A stretch of 59,886 nt of DNA from Chromobacterium piscinae (GCF_021129175.1 NZ_JAJOHV010000067.1:1-59886); one strand, 5' to 3'. Numbered from the stretch's first letter, positions 1-9,306 are shown. A program made the numbers and translations. The notes: a model not told the origin generated them from the sequence alone.

Positions 1-66
1 GCGGAGTCGCAGCGCTTGGGACTGACGAAGCTGGGCATCGTCGGGTCGGAACAGTTCTTGCAATAG
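1..66 (+). CDS. C-terminal 21 residues of an upstream protein (partial)
   Basis: Frame 1 is open from the first base to a TAG stop at 64-66 and encodes a short tail containing LGLTKLGIVG. This resembles the C-terminal end of ExbD/TolR-type proteins, which often finish with a Gly-Leu-Thr-Lys-hydrophobic-Gly segment, but 21 residues are too few to identify a family. A rho-independent terminator follows 23 bases downstream, which supports a real gene end here. Confidence 0.45.
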   Translation, partial: AESQRLGLTKLGIVGSEQFLQ

Positions 67-89
67 ACGGTCTGTAAGGATCGGACAGG

Positions 90-117
90 AAAGGCAGCTT
101 CGGCTGCCTTTCTTTTC
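90..117 (+). terminator. Rho-independent terminator
   Basis: A perfect 9-bp stem (90-98 with 103-111) closes a TTCG tetraloop and is followed by a T-rich tract. It ends transcription of the upstream partial gene and insulates the M13 peptidase gene. Confidence 0.85.
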
Positions 118-141
118 TCGAAGCACGCATGGAGAAGTTCA

Positions 142-2145
142 ATGAAGATGAAAGCGTTGGCGTTGGCTCTGCTGCTGGCAGGCCAGGCATGGGCGCATGG
201 CGTATCCGGAATCGATGCCGCTAATTTCAATTCCAGCATTCGTCCGCAGGACGATATCTATCTGGCCGTCAACGGCAAGTGGCTCGATACGCATGAAATT
301 CCGGCCAGTGAATCCTGGAGCGGCGCGTTCAAGGATCTGCGGGATCTGAGCGAAGCGCGGAGCCGCGAATTGATCGAGCAGGCTTCGGCTGGCCAGGCGA
401 AGGATGGCAACGCGCAGAGGATCGGCGTCGCTTACGCCAGCTTCATGGATGAGGCCGCGGCGGAGAAAAAGGGCTTGCAGCCGATCGAACCGGATCTGCA
501 GGCGATCACCCTGCTGGCGAGCCGCAATGAGCTGTTGAAATTGATCGGCGGCGGGCAGTCCGGCAACGTCAAGCTGCCGCTGGCCTTGTATGTGGGGATA
601 GACGCCCGCGACGCCACCGCTTATTTGCCTGACCTGTACCAGAGCGGGCTGCTGATGCCTGATCGAGACTACTACTTGAGCAAGGATGCGCGTTTCGCCA
701 AAGCGCGGGATGCCTATCAGGTTTATCTGAGCCGCTTGTTCCGCCTGGCTGGGTATGCACAGCCGGAGAAGCGCGCTAAACGGGTGATCGCGCTAGAAAC
801 CAAATTGGCTCAGCTGCAGCGCAGCAGAGTGGAAAACCGCGACCCGCAGAAAACCTACAACAAGACGACGCCGGCTCAATTGGCCAAACTGGCGCCCAAG
901 CTTGATTGGCAGGGCTTTCTGTCCGCGGCCGGGATGTCCGGGATCTCCGCGCTGAATGTCAGCCAGCCCGAGTACGTGGCGGGCCTGGCTCAGCTGCTGC
1001 GCAAGGAGCCGTTGCTGAATTGGCAGGATTATCTGATCGCGCATACGCTGGACGGCTATGCGCCATACCTGAGCAAGGCGATGGTCGATGCCCGTTTCGA
1101 TTTCCACGGCAAGGCCTTGTCCGGCACGCCAGAGCAGCGGCCGCGCTGGAAGCGGGGCGTGCAGTTGGTGGAGTCATCCTTGGGTGAGGCGTTGGGACAG
1201 TTGTATGTGTCCAAGTATTTCCCGCCGGAACACAAGCGCAAGATGGAGGAGCTGGTCGGCAATCTGATGCAGGCCTATCGTCAGAGCATCGATGGCTTGA
1301 GCTGGATGAGTCCGGCGACCAAGCAGGCTGCGCAGGTCAAGCTGTCCAAATACATGTTGAAAATCGGTTACCCCGATCATTGGCGCGATTATTCCGGCCT
1401 GGAACTCAAGTCCGATGATCTGGTGGGCAACGTCAAGCGCGCTAATCAGTTCGATTACCAGTGGCAGCTGTCGCATCTGGGCAAGCCGGTGGACCGGACG
1501 GAATGGGGCATGACGCCGCAGACGGTCAATGCCTATTACAATCCTTCCCAGAATGAGATCGTGTTCCCAGCCGCCATTCTGCAGCCGCCGTTCTTCAATG
1601 CCGCGGCGGACGATGCGGTCAATTACGGCGGCATCGGCGCGGTGATCGGGCATGAGATCAGCCATGGCTTCGATGATCAAGGCAGCCAGTTCGATGCCGA
1701 CGGCAATCTGCGGGACTGGTGGACGGCAGAGGACAAGGCGCGCTTCCATGAGCTGACCAGCAAGCTGGTTGCGCAATACGACGCGTACGAGCCGCTGCCG
1801 GGCAAGCACATCAACGGCAAGCTGACCCTGGGAGAGAATATCGCCGACAACGTGGGTCTGCAGATCGCCTACAAGGCTTATCAGCTGTCGCTGGGTGGCA
1901 AACCCGCCCCGGTGATTGACGGCATGAGCGGCGATCAACGCTTTTTCTATGGCTTTGCCCAGGTTTGGCGCGGCAAGACTCGGGATGAAGCCATGTTGGC
2001 CAGGCTGGTATCCGACCCTCATTCGCCGGATGCGTTCCGGGCGATCGGCGCCACCTCGAACAGCGATGCTTTCCAGCACGCTTTCGAAGTGAAGCCGGGA
2101 GACAAGATGTATAAGCCGGAAGATCAGCGCATTCGCATCTGGTAA
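142..2145 (+). CDS. M13 family zinc metallopeptidase (neprilysin/PepO-like)
   Basis: A 667-residue M13 peptidase, which cleaves oligopeptides in the envelope or outside the cell. The N-terminus MKMKALALALLLAGQAWA is a typical Sec signal peptide cleaved near AWA-H, so the enzyme is periplasmic or secreted. The zinc site is intact: HEISH at residues 504-508, followed by GFDDQG, and the third ligand in GENIAD with Glu565 and Asp569. The substrate-binding NAYYNPSQNEIVFPA segment lies about 35 residues before the zinc motif, as in neprilysin. Length matches bacterial M13 enzymes (about 650-700 residues). It is transcribed alone between two terminators. Physiological substrate cannot be told from sequence. 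Confidence 0.93.
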   Translation: MKMKALALALLLAGQAWAHGVSGIDAANFNSSIRPQDDIYLAVNGKWLDTHEIPASESWSGAFKDLRDLSEARSRELIEQASAGQAKDGNAQRIGVAYASFMDEAAAEKKGLQPIEPDLQAITLLASRNELLKLIGGGQSGNVKLPLALYVGIDARDATAYLPDLYQSGLLMPDRDYYLSKDARFAKARDAYQVYLSRLFRLAGYAQPEKRAKRVIALETKLAQLQRSRVENRDPQKTYNKTTPAQLAKLAPKLDWQGFLSAAGMSGISALNVSQPEYVAGLAQLLRKEPLLNWQDYLIAHTLDGYAPYLSKAMVDARFDFHGKALSGTPEQRPRWKRGVQLVESSLGEALGQLYVSKYFPPEHKRKMEELVGNLMQAYRQSIDGLSWMSPATKQAAQVKLSKYMLKIGYPDHWRDYSGLELKSDDLVGNVKRANQFDYQWQLSHLGKPVDRTEWGMTPQTVNAYYNPSQNEIVFPAAILQPPFFNAAADDAVNYGGIGAVIGHEISHGFDDQGSQFDADGNLRDWWTAEDKARFHELTSKLVAQYDAYEPLPGKHINGKLTLGENIADNVGLQIAYKAYQLSLGGKPAPVIDGMSGDQRFFYGFAQVWRGKTRDEAMLARLVSDPHSPDAFRAIGATSNSDAFQHAFEVKPGDKMYKPEDQRIRIW

Positions 2146-2174
2146 AGCGAATAGTGGCTGAAGAGTAGGGTTGA

Positions 2175-2217
2175 ACGCGGGCAAGCGCTGGAATGAGCGC
2201 GCTTGTCTGCGTTTTCT
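2175..2217 (+). terminator. Probable terminator after the M13 peptidase gene
   Basis: A 14-bp stem (2175-2188 with 2199-2212, including two G-U pairs) has a 10-base loop and is followed by TTTCTTGT. It lies about 30 bases after the peptidase stop codon. Confidence 0.6.
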
Positions 2218-2334
2218 TGTTATGGGCAGTGCGCGCAATGCGCGGCATTGTTTGCCTTGAGTTGCTTGAAGAGGAGCGATCAATAATCTGGCAATGGTAT
2301 TGCTGTAATTGGTTTCGGTGCATACACTTCGTTG

Positions 2335-3177
2335 ATGCACAAATTCATGCCTTTCATACTTGTCGCAGTCCTAACCGCTTGCGATTCGCATCAAATCAAT
2401 CAGATAGCAAAATCTCCGGAAGTGAAACAGTTGGCCGCTTTGGGCGAGTCCATCCTGTCATCGGCGGCATCGCAGCAATCCGGCGCCGCGCCATCCCCAG
2501 TCAAGGCCGAGCCCTTGGTTAGCGGGGGCAAGGCGATCGGCCATCGCGACTTCGCCGCCGCCAAGCGCATTTTGCCGCGCGTGTACTCAGGCATGGAGGT
2601 GGACTTCTATTGCGGTTGCCGCTATCAGGGCAAGGCGGTCGATTGGCAGTCTTGCGGTTACCAGCCGCGCAAGTCCGAAGCGCGCGCCAGCCGCATCGAG
2701 TGGGAGCATGTGGTGCCGGCTTGGGTGTTGGGACACCAGCGCCAGTGCTGGCAGCAGGGCGGCCGCAAGGCCTGCGGCGATCAGGACCCGTTGTTCCAGA
2801 TGGCCGAGGGCGATCTGAACAATCTGGTCCCGGCGGTGGGCGAAGTTAACGGCGACCGTGCCAATTTCGCCTACGGCGCCTGGGAGATTCATCCCCGGCC
2901 CATTTATGGGCAGTGCCAATCGCTGGTGGATTTCAAGCAAAAGCGGTTCCAGCCGCGGGAAGAGGTGCGCGGCGCGGCGGCGCGCATTACCTTGTACATG
3001 CATCAGCGCTATGGTTTGAGAATGAGTCAGCAGGACCGTCAGTTGATGTGCGCATGGGCGCGGCAACATCCGGTGGATGAGTGGGAGCGCCAGCGCAACA
3101 AACGCATCATGCAATGGCAGGGCGAGGGCAATTTCCTGGTTTCCCAGCCGGAGGAATTGAGCAGGGTTTGCGGCTGA
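2335..3177 (+). CDS. Endonuclease I family nuclease (EndA/Dns-like), probable lipoprotein
   Basis: A 280-residue secreted DNase of the endonuclease I family. The hallmark is RIEWEHVVPAWVLG near residues 121-134; the His in EHVVPA is the general base in Vvn/EndA enzymes. Conserved N-N-L-V-P and R-N/D-F blocks and several Cys (CGC, CWQQGGRKACGD) expected to form disulfides follow. The N-terminus ends in LVAVLTAC, a lipobox, so it may be lipid-anchored rather than free. I chose the ATG at 2335 over the TTG three bases earlier; there is no strong Shine-Dalgarno. Likely roles are extracellular DNA degradation for nutrients or biofilm turnover. It is convergent with the porin gene and shares a terminator with it. 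Confidence 0.88.
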   Translation: MHKFMPFILVAVLTACDSHQINQIAKSPEVKQLAALGESILSSAASQQSGAAPSPVKAEPLVSGGKAIGHRDFAAAKRILPRVYSGMEVDFYCGCRYQGKAVDWQSCGYQPRKSEARASRIEWEHVVPAWVLGHQRQCWQQGGRKACGDQDPLFQMAEGDLNNLVPAVGEVNGDRANFAYGAWEIHPRPIYGQCQSLVDFKQKRFQPREEVRGAAARITLYMHQRYGLRMSQQDRQLMCAWARQHPVDEWERQRNKRIMQWQGEGNFLVSQPEELSRVCG

Positions 3178-3196
3178 TCCGCTTTATCTCGACGAT

Positions 3197-3226
3197 AAAA
3201 AACGCCACGGCATGCCGTGGCGTTTT
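3197..3226. terminator. Bidirectional terminator between endonuclease and porin genes
   Basis: A perfect 30-base palindrome (15-bp arms, no spacer) begins with five A and ends with five T. It can act as a terminator on both strands for the convergent endonuclease and porin genes. Confidence 0.92.
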
Positions 3227-3248
3227 TGATTTTCAGATCGAACCAGAC

Positions 3249-4457
3249 TTAGAACGAAACCTTCATGCCCAGGCCGAAGGCTTGCGGGCTGCTGCCTGCG
3301 CCAAGGGTATTTTTGCTGGCGTCGGCAGAGTTGATGGTGTCGTATACCGGATTATTGGCAAAGTTGGCATTTGCCTTGGCATTATTGGTGATCTTGGTGT
3401 AGTAAGCCAGCAGCTGAGTGGTCTTGGACAGATTGTAAGTGCCGCCCAGAATCCACTGTTTGGCCTTGTAGTCGTCGCCATTGGTGCCTGCGGAGACGTT
3501 CTTCAGGCTACCTAATTGACCATAGGCCAGCTTGATGGAGGCTGCGCCGAAGTCTTGGCCCAATGCAATTTGCCAGTCATCTTGTTTCAGCTGCGAGCCT
3601 GCGGCGTTGTCGTAAGTGGCCCACTCATAAACACCACCAATGTACGTGCCGAAATCAAACTTGTAGCTGCCGGCGATGTTGTACAGGCTGACGTTTTTGC
3701 CGGAATAGCCGGTCTTTACGGAGTTGGAGTTGCCAGACACTGCGCTGTCATAGCGGCGATCCCAGCCAGTGCTCAAATTCAAGCTTTGCCAGTTGTATGC
3801 CAAGCCAAGGGACAGACGTTTGGCATCGGTAGCTGAGCCATTGCTAGGTGTGGATAGATCGGTTACACGTGCTTCATCCACGCCCCAAGAGGCTCCGAGC
3901 TGGAAGCCGGACCATTTTGGTGAATACCATTGGATAGAGTTCTTCAGGCGTTCTTCGCCACGGCCGTTCACCGAGGACTTGCCGAAGTTGTCTGCTGTTG
4001 TGTTCACCATGACGTCGATGCCCAGCGCGCTATTGCTGCTGCCGGACAACGTCTTGTATGCAGAATCATAGTTACCCAACAGCACCTTGCCGAAGTCAGC
4101 GCTTTCGAGGCCAACGAAGGTATTGCGGGTTCCAAGCGTTGCAGACTGGCCGGCATCATTGGTGCCGCCTTGCTCGAAATTGCGCAGGCTGCTTTCCACT
4201 TGCCAGATGGCCTTCAGGCCATTGCCCAGATCCTCGTTGCCTTTGAATCCAATACGGGAGTTGTGGTCAACGATACGAGTGCGGGTATTGTACGGAGTGA
4301 AAGTCACGCCATTGTTGCTGCTGGCGGGCGTGCTTGTGCTGGCCTTGGTGGACTCAATGCCTGCGCTCAGGAAGCCATAGATGGTGACGTCGGCGTGAGC
4401 TGCGACCGGTATGACGAAAAGCGATGCAACGATTGCTGCCAGATTCTTCTTTTGCAT
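3249..4457 (-). CDS. Betaproteobacterial trimeric porin
   Basis: A 402-residue outer-membrane porin of the Gram-negative porin family typical of Neisseriales and Burkholderiales. It begins MQKKNLAAIVASLFVIPVAAHA, a signal peptide cleaved before DVTIYGFLSAGIE, the standard mature N-terminus of these 16-strand barrels. Amphipathic beta strands recur throughout, NSRIGFKGNEDLGNGLKAIW is the family block, and the chain ends in Phe (GMKVSF), the outer-membrane targeting signal. The ATG at 4457 was chosen because TTGGAG lies 6 bases upstream; a TTG there is the ribosome-binding site rather than a start. It allows diffusion of small hydrophilic solutes. A long stem-loop lies in its leader. Confidence 0.93.
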   Translation of the reverse strand: MQKKNLAAIVASLFVIPVAAHADVTIYGFLSAGIESTKASTSTPASSNNGVTFTPYNTRTRIVDHNSRIGFKGNEDLGNGLKAIWQVESSLRNFEQGGTNDAGQSATLGTRNTFVGLESADFGKVLLGNYDSAYKTLSGSSNSALGIDVMVNTTADNFGKSSVNGRGEERLKNSIQWYSPKWSGFQLGASWGVDEARVTDLSTPSNGSATDAKRLSLGLAYNWQSLNLSTGWDRRYDSAVSGNSNSVKTGYSGKNVSLYNIAGSYKFDFGTYIGGVYEWATYDNAAGSQLKQDDWQIALGQDFGAASIKLAYGQLGSLKNVSAGTNGDDYKAKQWILGGTYNLSKTTQLLAYYTKITNNAKANANFANNPVYDTINSADASKNTLGAGSSPQAFGLGMKVSF

Positions 4458-4489
4458 GATGAACTCCAAGTCAAGTCTGTGGTTCTGTT

Positions 4490-4545
4490 GTGAAGCAGTG
4501 AAGAGACCGTGTCCGGTTTTGGCAACGCTTGCACGGCTGCTTCAC
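4490..4545 (-). promoter_or_regulatory. Long stem-loop in the porin 5' leader
   Basis: GTGAAGCAG at 4490-4498 pairs perfectly with CTGCTTCAC at 4537-4545, and CCGTG at 4507-4511 pairs with CACGG at 4532-4536, separated on one side by an 8-base bulge. The structure ends about 33 bases before the porin start codon and has no T-run, so it looks like a leader RNA fold rather than a terminator. The rest of 4546-4632 shows no gene. Confidence 0.45.
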
Positions 4546-4632
4546 GACTTTGTATTAGTTTAGCCACAGAATATGACGGGAGTGTTGCGAAGACTGGTAA
4601 AAAGAGTGGTGTCGATGAGACGCCTGTTGCGA

Positions 4633-4947
4633 TTATGCCGAAAACTTGTTCGGATAGACCTCATCGATCAGTGTCCGACAATCGACTACGCGCAGATCAT
4701 TGTCTTTTGCAAAGTCCATCAGGAACTGAAAGATTTGCGGATAGATTTTTTCCAGCTTCTTGTCCACGGCGACGCAGCGCACGCCCTCCAGCAGCATGGG
4801 GCGGACAAAGGCATGGTAGGACAGCTTCTGATTGGTGTCGAAGGAGGCCAGGATGCCCGCCAGTCGCTCAGCCCAATCGCTGGGGCGGAAAGTGCGGCCT
4901 TCTGAGGTCAGGCCCTGGATCACGATTTCGTACGGATTGCAGATCAT
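4633..4947 (-). CDS. DUF3579 domain protein
   Basis: A 104-residue protein matching the DUF3579 family, small cytoplasmic proteins largely confined to betaproteobacteria and of unknown function. Recognisable blocks are the start MICNPYEIVIQGLTSEGRTFRPSDWAER, the central LSYHAFVRPM and the end VVDCRTLIDEVYPNKF. There is no signal peptide or membrane segment. It is transcribed leftward on its own between the porin and dinG; the 117 bases between its start and the dinG stop hold no gene. The ATG at 4947 is the only good start. Function is unknown; the family assignment is from pattern recall. Confidence 0.85.
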   Translation of the reverse strand: MICNPYEIVIQGLTSEGRTFRPSDWAERLAGILASFDTNQKLSYHAFVRPMLLEGVRCVAVDKKLEKIYPQIFQFLMDFAKDNDLRVVDCRTLIDEVYPNKFSA

Positions 4948-5064
4948 GGCGGTGGAACCAGTGTGTTTGCTTTTGGTGTAGCCTGTTTTGTTGTCCGTGC
5001 TAAGACGTTTTTTCTAGGCCGACGACTTTTACTTATGCGAAAGTTTCGTGATCATACCTGAAAA

Positions 5065-7188
5065 TCATATGCGCTTGAATGGCGGCAGCGAAGCCAGCAG
5101 CTTTTTGCCGTAACTTTGTCGCGTCAAGCGGTTGTCCAGAATGGTCACCCGACCGTAATCGCGTTCGGTTCTGATCAAACGGCCCACGGCTTGAACCAGC
5201 TTGATCGACGCTTCCGGCACTGTCAGCTCGATGAAGGGGTTGCCGCCGCGCTTCTCGATCCAGCGGGACAGCGTTTTGCCCACCGGGTCGTCCGGCATCG
5301 CGAACGGCAGCTTGGCGATGATCACGTGCACGCAGCTCTCTCCCGGCAGGTCCAGTCCTTCCGAAAACGAATCCAGCCCGAAAATCACGCTGGCCTGCTG
5401 GTCTTTCAGCCGCTGGTGATGGGTGTTCAGCAGTGTGCGCTTGGGAATGTCGCCCTGGATCAACAGTCTGTCCCGCAAGTCCGCGGGCAGACCTGAGCCC
5501 ACTTCCTGCATCTGTTTGCGTGATGAGAACAGCACCAGCGTGCCCACCGGCTCTTTCAGGTCGATCAGCTTGGGCAGCCATTCGATGATTTCGCGGGTAT
5601 GGCCGCCGGGGTCTTTGGGGCTGGCCAGCAGCGGCGGCAGGTAGAGCTCGCCCTGTTCGTCGAAGTTGAACGGCGATTCCAGCGCCATGCAGCTGACCTT
5701 GGGCAGCCATTTCAGGCCAGTCTGCGACAGCAGCAGCTCGAAATCGCCGAGCGAGCGCAGCGTGGCCGAGGTGAGGATGGCGCCGGCGGCGCGGCGCCAC
5801 AGCGTGGCGGCCAGGCTGGCGGCGGCGCTGACTGGCGAGGCCGAGAACAGGTAGTCGCCCTTGCCCTCGGCGCGGCGGGTGATCCATTTAGCGATCGGCG
5901 GCGCGTTTTCCGGGGTTTCGGTATCGAACAGATCCCATACGGCCATCAGCTGTTCGGCGCGGCCGATCAGGAAACCCAATTCGGTAGCGGTTTTGTCCAG
6001 ATCCACATCCCCGCTCTTGTCCTTGCGGGCCTCGGATAGCGCGTTGCCCATATCATCCAACTGTTTGGACAGCGCGCGGGCGGAAATCGCCATATTGGCC
6101 GCCGAGGTTTTCAGCCGTTCCGGCAATACGCCGTCTTCGATCAGCCAGGAGGGTTCCAGATTGTCGCTGCTGGCGGCCAGCGAGTCTTCGCTGCCCAGCA
6201 GCCATTGCCATTCGGTCAGCGTCTCCACGCAGGCGGCGGCGGAGTCGATGGCATTGCTGGCCAGTTCGGCCTTGCCGGTGTGCGCTTCGGCGTGCACGAC
6301 CACCGCGCCCACCTTGTCCAGCCAGCCCAGCGCCTGGCCCAGCGAGTGCTCGGCGGCGAACTGGTTGACCGCCTTCTTCGCCAGATGGTGCGCCTCGTCT
6401 ATGCAGTAGAAGCTTTCTTCTGGGGCGGGCAGGATCACGCCGCCTCCCATCGAGACGTCGGCCAGCATCAGGTCATGGTTGGCCACTACCACATCGACGT
6501 TTTCAAGGGTGTCGCGGGCGAGGTAGAACGGGCATTCGACGCGGTTGGGACAGGCGGTTTTCAGGCAGCCGTGGCGGTCATTGGTGACGCGCGCCCACAA
6601 GCCGTCTTCCACGATGCTGTCCCAGGTGTCGCGGTCGCCGTTCCATTTGCGGTAATGGAAGGCGTCGGCCATCGCGCTCAGCGCGTCCAGCTCGGCCTGT
6701 TCCGGCTTGTGGTCCCACAGCGCCATCATCGGGTCGGGCTGCAGCAGGCTCTGCTGCGAGTGCTGGGCGGTGAGGCCGTACAGGCGATACGGGCACAGAT
6801 AGCGGCCGCGGCCCTTGGCCAGAGCGAAGGTCAGCGGCAGACCGCTGTTTTCGACGACGAAGGGCAGGTCGCGGTTGACCAGTTGTTCCTGCAGCGCCAC
6901 GGTGGCGCTGGTGACTACCAGCTTTTTACCGCGCGCGCGCGCCATCACGCCGCCAGCCAGCAAATAGGCCAGGCTCTTGCCGACGCCGGTGGGGCCCTCG
7001 ATCACCGTAATGCTTTCGCCTTCGCGCTCCGGCCAGTCGTCGCCGACCTTTTCCTGGGCGCGCGACAAGGCATTGGCGATTTCAGCCAGCATGCGGCGTT
7101 GCGAGGCGCGCGGCCGGAAGCCCGGCAGGCGGTCGGAAATGGCGCGGTAATGGTCGCGGATTGAGTCTTTTTCGGCGTCGGTCAGCAT
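5065..7188 (-). CDS. dinG: ATP-dependent DNA helicase DinG (Fe-S, DEAH)
   Basis: A 707-residue superfamily 2 helicase of the XPD/DinG group that unwinds 5'-tailed duplexes, R-loops and related structures during replication stress. Walker A GPTGVGKS is at residues 65-72 and the DEAH box near 264-267. The iron-sulfur domain is marked by Cys in GRYLCPYR and three in HGCLKTACPNRVECPFY, the spacing expected for a 4Fe-4S cluster. Late motifs GLDSFSEGLDLPG and QAVGRLIRTERDYG complete the helicase core. Length fits E. coli DinG (716). The start at 7188 gives MLTDAEKD, matching the family start; longer in-frame starts are unlikely. A TACAAT -10-like box lies only 8 bases upstream of the ATG, so the mRNA may have almost no leader. 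Confidence 0.93.
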   Translation of the reverse strand: MLTDAEKDSIRDHYRAISDRLPGFRPRASQRRMLAEIANALSRAQEKVGDDWPEREGESITVIEGPTGVGKSLAYLLAGGVMARARGKKLVVTSATVALQEQLVNRDLPFVVENSGLPLTFALAKGRGRYLCPYRLYGLTAQHSQQSLLQPDPMMALWDHKPEQAELDALSAMADAFHYRKWNGDRDTWDSIVEDGLWARVTNDRHGCLKTACPNRVECPFYLARDTLENVDVVVANHDLMLADVSMGGGVILPAPEESFYCIDEAHHLAKKAVNQFAAEHSLGQALGWLDKVGAVVVHAEAHTGKAELASNAIDSAAACVETLTEWQWLLGSEDSLAASSDNLEPSWLIEDGVLPERLKTSAANMAISARALSKQLDDMGNALSEARKDKSGDVDLDKTATELGFLIGRAEQLMAVWDLFDTETPENAPPIAKWITRRAEGKGDYLFSASPVSAAASLAATLWRRAAGAILTSATLRSLGDFELLLSQTGLKWLPKVSCMALESPFNFDEQGELYLPPLLASPKDPGGHTREIIEWLPKLIDLKEPVGTLVLFSSRKQMQEVGSGLPADLRDRLLIQGDIPKRTLLNTHHQRLKDQQASVIFGLDSFSEGLDLPGESCVHVIIAKLPFAMPDDPVGKTLSRWIEKRGGNPFIELTVPEASIKLVQAVGRLIRTERDYGRVTILDNRLTRQSYGKKLLASLPPFKRI

Positions 7189-7347
7189 GGGCGCGATTGT
7201 ACCGCATGCGACCGTTGTGCGCCTGCATAATGACGGCGGGCACAAGATGTGGATAGGATAGGAGACAAACAAAAATACAGAACAGCGCGTACGTCCGGAC
7301 AGACGCTAAAAACAAGTGCGCGGCAAACAGCAAGAGGAGAAACCTTC

Positions 7348-9306
7348 ATGAAACCCGTTAGCCGCGTTGTCGTGGTCAGCGACGATGTGACATGGCAGGC
7401 CGAAGTGCTGGCCGGTCTGGGAGCCGCCGCGGTGCGGCTGGAGAATCCATTTGGCTTGACCTTCGTCCCCGCCTGCACCACGGCGGAGACGATGGATCTG
7501 ATCGCCCGCGACGGCGAAGTCCAGGTGGTATTGGTGGATCGGCAGCTGAAAGGCACCGCCAACGGCGAGGCCGCGGCCCAGCTGGCGAACCGCATCAGCG
7601 ATTTTCGCCCGGAGATATCGCTTTACGTCTTCTTGCAGGACGACGACGAGCGGGCGCTGGTGGAAGAGCTGGCCAGCCATGCGGTGGATGGCTATTTCTA
7701 TCGCGACGAGGCCGATTTCAACGGCTGGTTCCGCATTCTGGTGGCGGAGCTGGCGGAAAAGTCGGCGACGCCGTTCTACGACAAACTCAAGCAATACGTG
7801 CGGATGGCCAAGGATTCCTGGCACACGCCCGGCCATTCCGGCGGCGATTCGCTGAAAGGCAGCAACTGGGTCGGCGATTTCCACGATTTCGTCGGCGAGC
7901 ACCTGTTGCGGGCGGATTTGTCGGTATCGGTGCCGATGCTGGATTCGCTGCTGCACCCGACCGGCGTCATCGCCGAGGCGCAGATGCTGGCGGCCAAGGC
8001 CTTCGGCGCGCGCAAGACCTATTTCGCCACCAACGGCACCTCAACCTCCAACAAGGTGATCTTCCAGACGCTGCTGGCGCCGGGCGACAAATTGCTGCTG
8101 GACCGCAACTGTCACAAGTCGGTGCATCACGGCGTGATCCTGTCCGGCGCGCGGCCGGTGTATCTGGATTCGTCTATCAATCGCCAGTACGGCATCTTCG
8201 GTCCGGTGCCCAAGACCACCATCTACCAGGCGATTGACGACAATCCGGACGCGAGGGTGCTGATTCTTACCTCTTGCACCTACGATGGCCTGCGTTACGA
8301 CCTCAAGCCCATCATCGAGGCAGCGCATGAGAAGGGCATCAAGGTGATCGTCGACGAGGCCTGGTATGGTTTCGCGCGCTTCCACCCCGCGTTCCGACCG
8401 ACGGCGCTGGAATCGGGCGCCGACTACGTGACCCAGAGCACGCACAAGGTGCTGTCGGCGTTCTCGCAGGCCAGCATGATCCACGTCAACGACCCGCGTT
8501 TCGACGAGCACCTGTTCCGCGAAAACTTCAATATGCACGCGTCCACCAGTCCGCAGTACAGCCTGATCGCCAGCTTGGACGTGGCGCGCAAGCAGGCGGT
8601 GACCGAGGGTTACCGTTTGCTGGACCGCACCTTGAAGCTGGCGCAGGAGCTGCGCGAGAAAATCAACTCCACCGGCGCTTTCCGCGTGCTGGAACTCGAC
8701 GATCTGCTGCCGCCGGAGGTGCAGGAGGACGGCATTCTGCTGGATCCGACCAAGTTGACGGTGGATTTCAGCCGTTCCGGCTTCACCGCCGACGAGCTGC
8801 AGCAGGCGCTGTTCGAGCGCTACAACATTCAAGTGGAGAAGTCGACGTTCAGCACCATCACGCTGCTGTTAACCATAGGCACCACCCGCAGCAAGCTGTC
8901 CCGCCTGTACGACGCGATGCTGCGCCTGGCCAAGGAGGGGCGTCCGCCGCGGGCGTTGGGGCGCATGCCGGAAATTCCGCATTTCTCGCGCCTGGCCTGC
9001 CTGCCGCGCGACGCTTTCTACGAGGCCGGCGAGCGCTTGCCGCTGCTGGACGACGACGGGCGGCCGAATCCGGCGCTGAGCGGGCGGGTGTGCTGCGACC
9101 AGATCGTGCCGTATCCGCCCGGCATTCCGGTGCTGGTGCCGGGACAGGTGGTGGACGACACCATCCTGGCCTATCTGGCGCGGCTGCAGAAGACGCAGAA
9201 AAGCATTGAAATGCATGGTTTGGCAGAGGACGGCGGCGAATTCTATCTGCGCGTGCTGAAGCCGCAGGAGCTGGCGGAATTGCCGGGACGCAGTTTGTTC
9301 AATTGA
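7348..9306 (+). CDS. Orn/Lys/Arg decarboxylase (class III PLP, fold I)
   Basis: A 652-residue basic amino acid decarboxylase. Residues 1-130 form the response-regulator-like wing domain, followed by the PLP domain. The PLP lysine is K367 in TQSTHKVLSAFSQ, and DEAWYGFARFHP carries the conserved Asp that pairs with the pyridine nitrogen. HTPGHSGG near residue 165 is another family block. The ATG at 7348 is preceded by AGAGGAGA. It removes CO2 from arginine, lysine or ornithine to give agmatine, cadaverine or putrescine; which one cannot be decided from sequence. It is about 50-100 residues shorter than E. coli CadA/AdiA/SpeC. Its place just before argF and argG suggests a link to arginine/ornithine flux and feeds substrate to the polyamine cluster at 35.6-43.2 kb. 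Confidence 0.88.
   Translation: MKPVSRVVVVSDDVTWQAEVLAGLGAAAVRLENPFGLTFVPACTTAETMDLIARDGEVQVVLVDRQLKGTANGEAAAQLANRISDFRPEISLYVFLQDDDERALVEELASHAVDGYFYRDEADFNGWFRILVAELAEKSATPFYDKLKQYVRMAKDSWHTPGHSGGDSLKGSNWVGDFHDFVGEHLLRADLSVSVPMLDSLLHPTGVIAEAQMLAAKAFGARKTYFATNGTSTSNKVIFQTLLAPGDKLLLDRNCHKSVHHGVILSGARPVYLDSSINRQYGIFGPVPKTTIYQAIDDNPDARVLILTSCTYDGLRYDLKPIIEAAHEKGIKVIVDEAWYGFARFHPAFRPTALESGADYVTQSTHKVLSAFSQASMIHVNDPRFDEHLFRENFNMHASTSPQYSLIASLDVARKQAVTEGYRLLDRTLKLAQELREKINSTGAFRVLELDDLLPPEVQEDGILLDPTKLTVDFSRSGFTADELQQALFERYNIQVEKSTFSTITLLLTIGTTRSKLSRLYDAMLRLAKEGRPPRALGRMPEIPHFSRLACLPRDAFYEAGERLPLLDDDGRPNPALSGRVCCDQIVPYPPGIPVLVPGQVVDDTILAYLARLQKTQKSIEMHGLAEDGGEFYLRVLKPQELAELPGRSLFN

Noticed and set aside
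7290-7306. A lux-box-like quorum-sensing site (CviR) before the decarboxylase gene
   Set aside because: GTCCGGAC is palindromic but lacks the CTG...CAG ends and length of a CviR box; chance is likely in GC-rich sequence.
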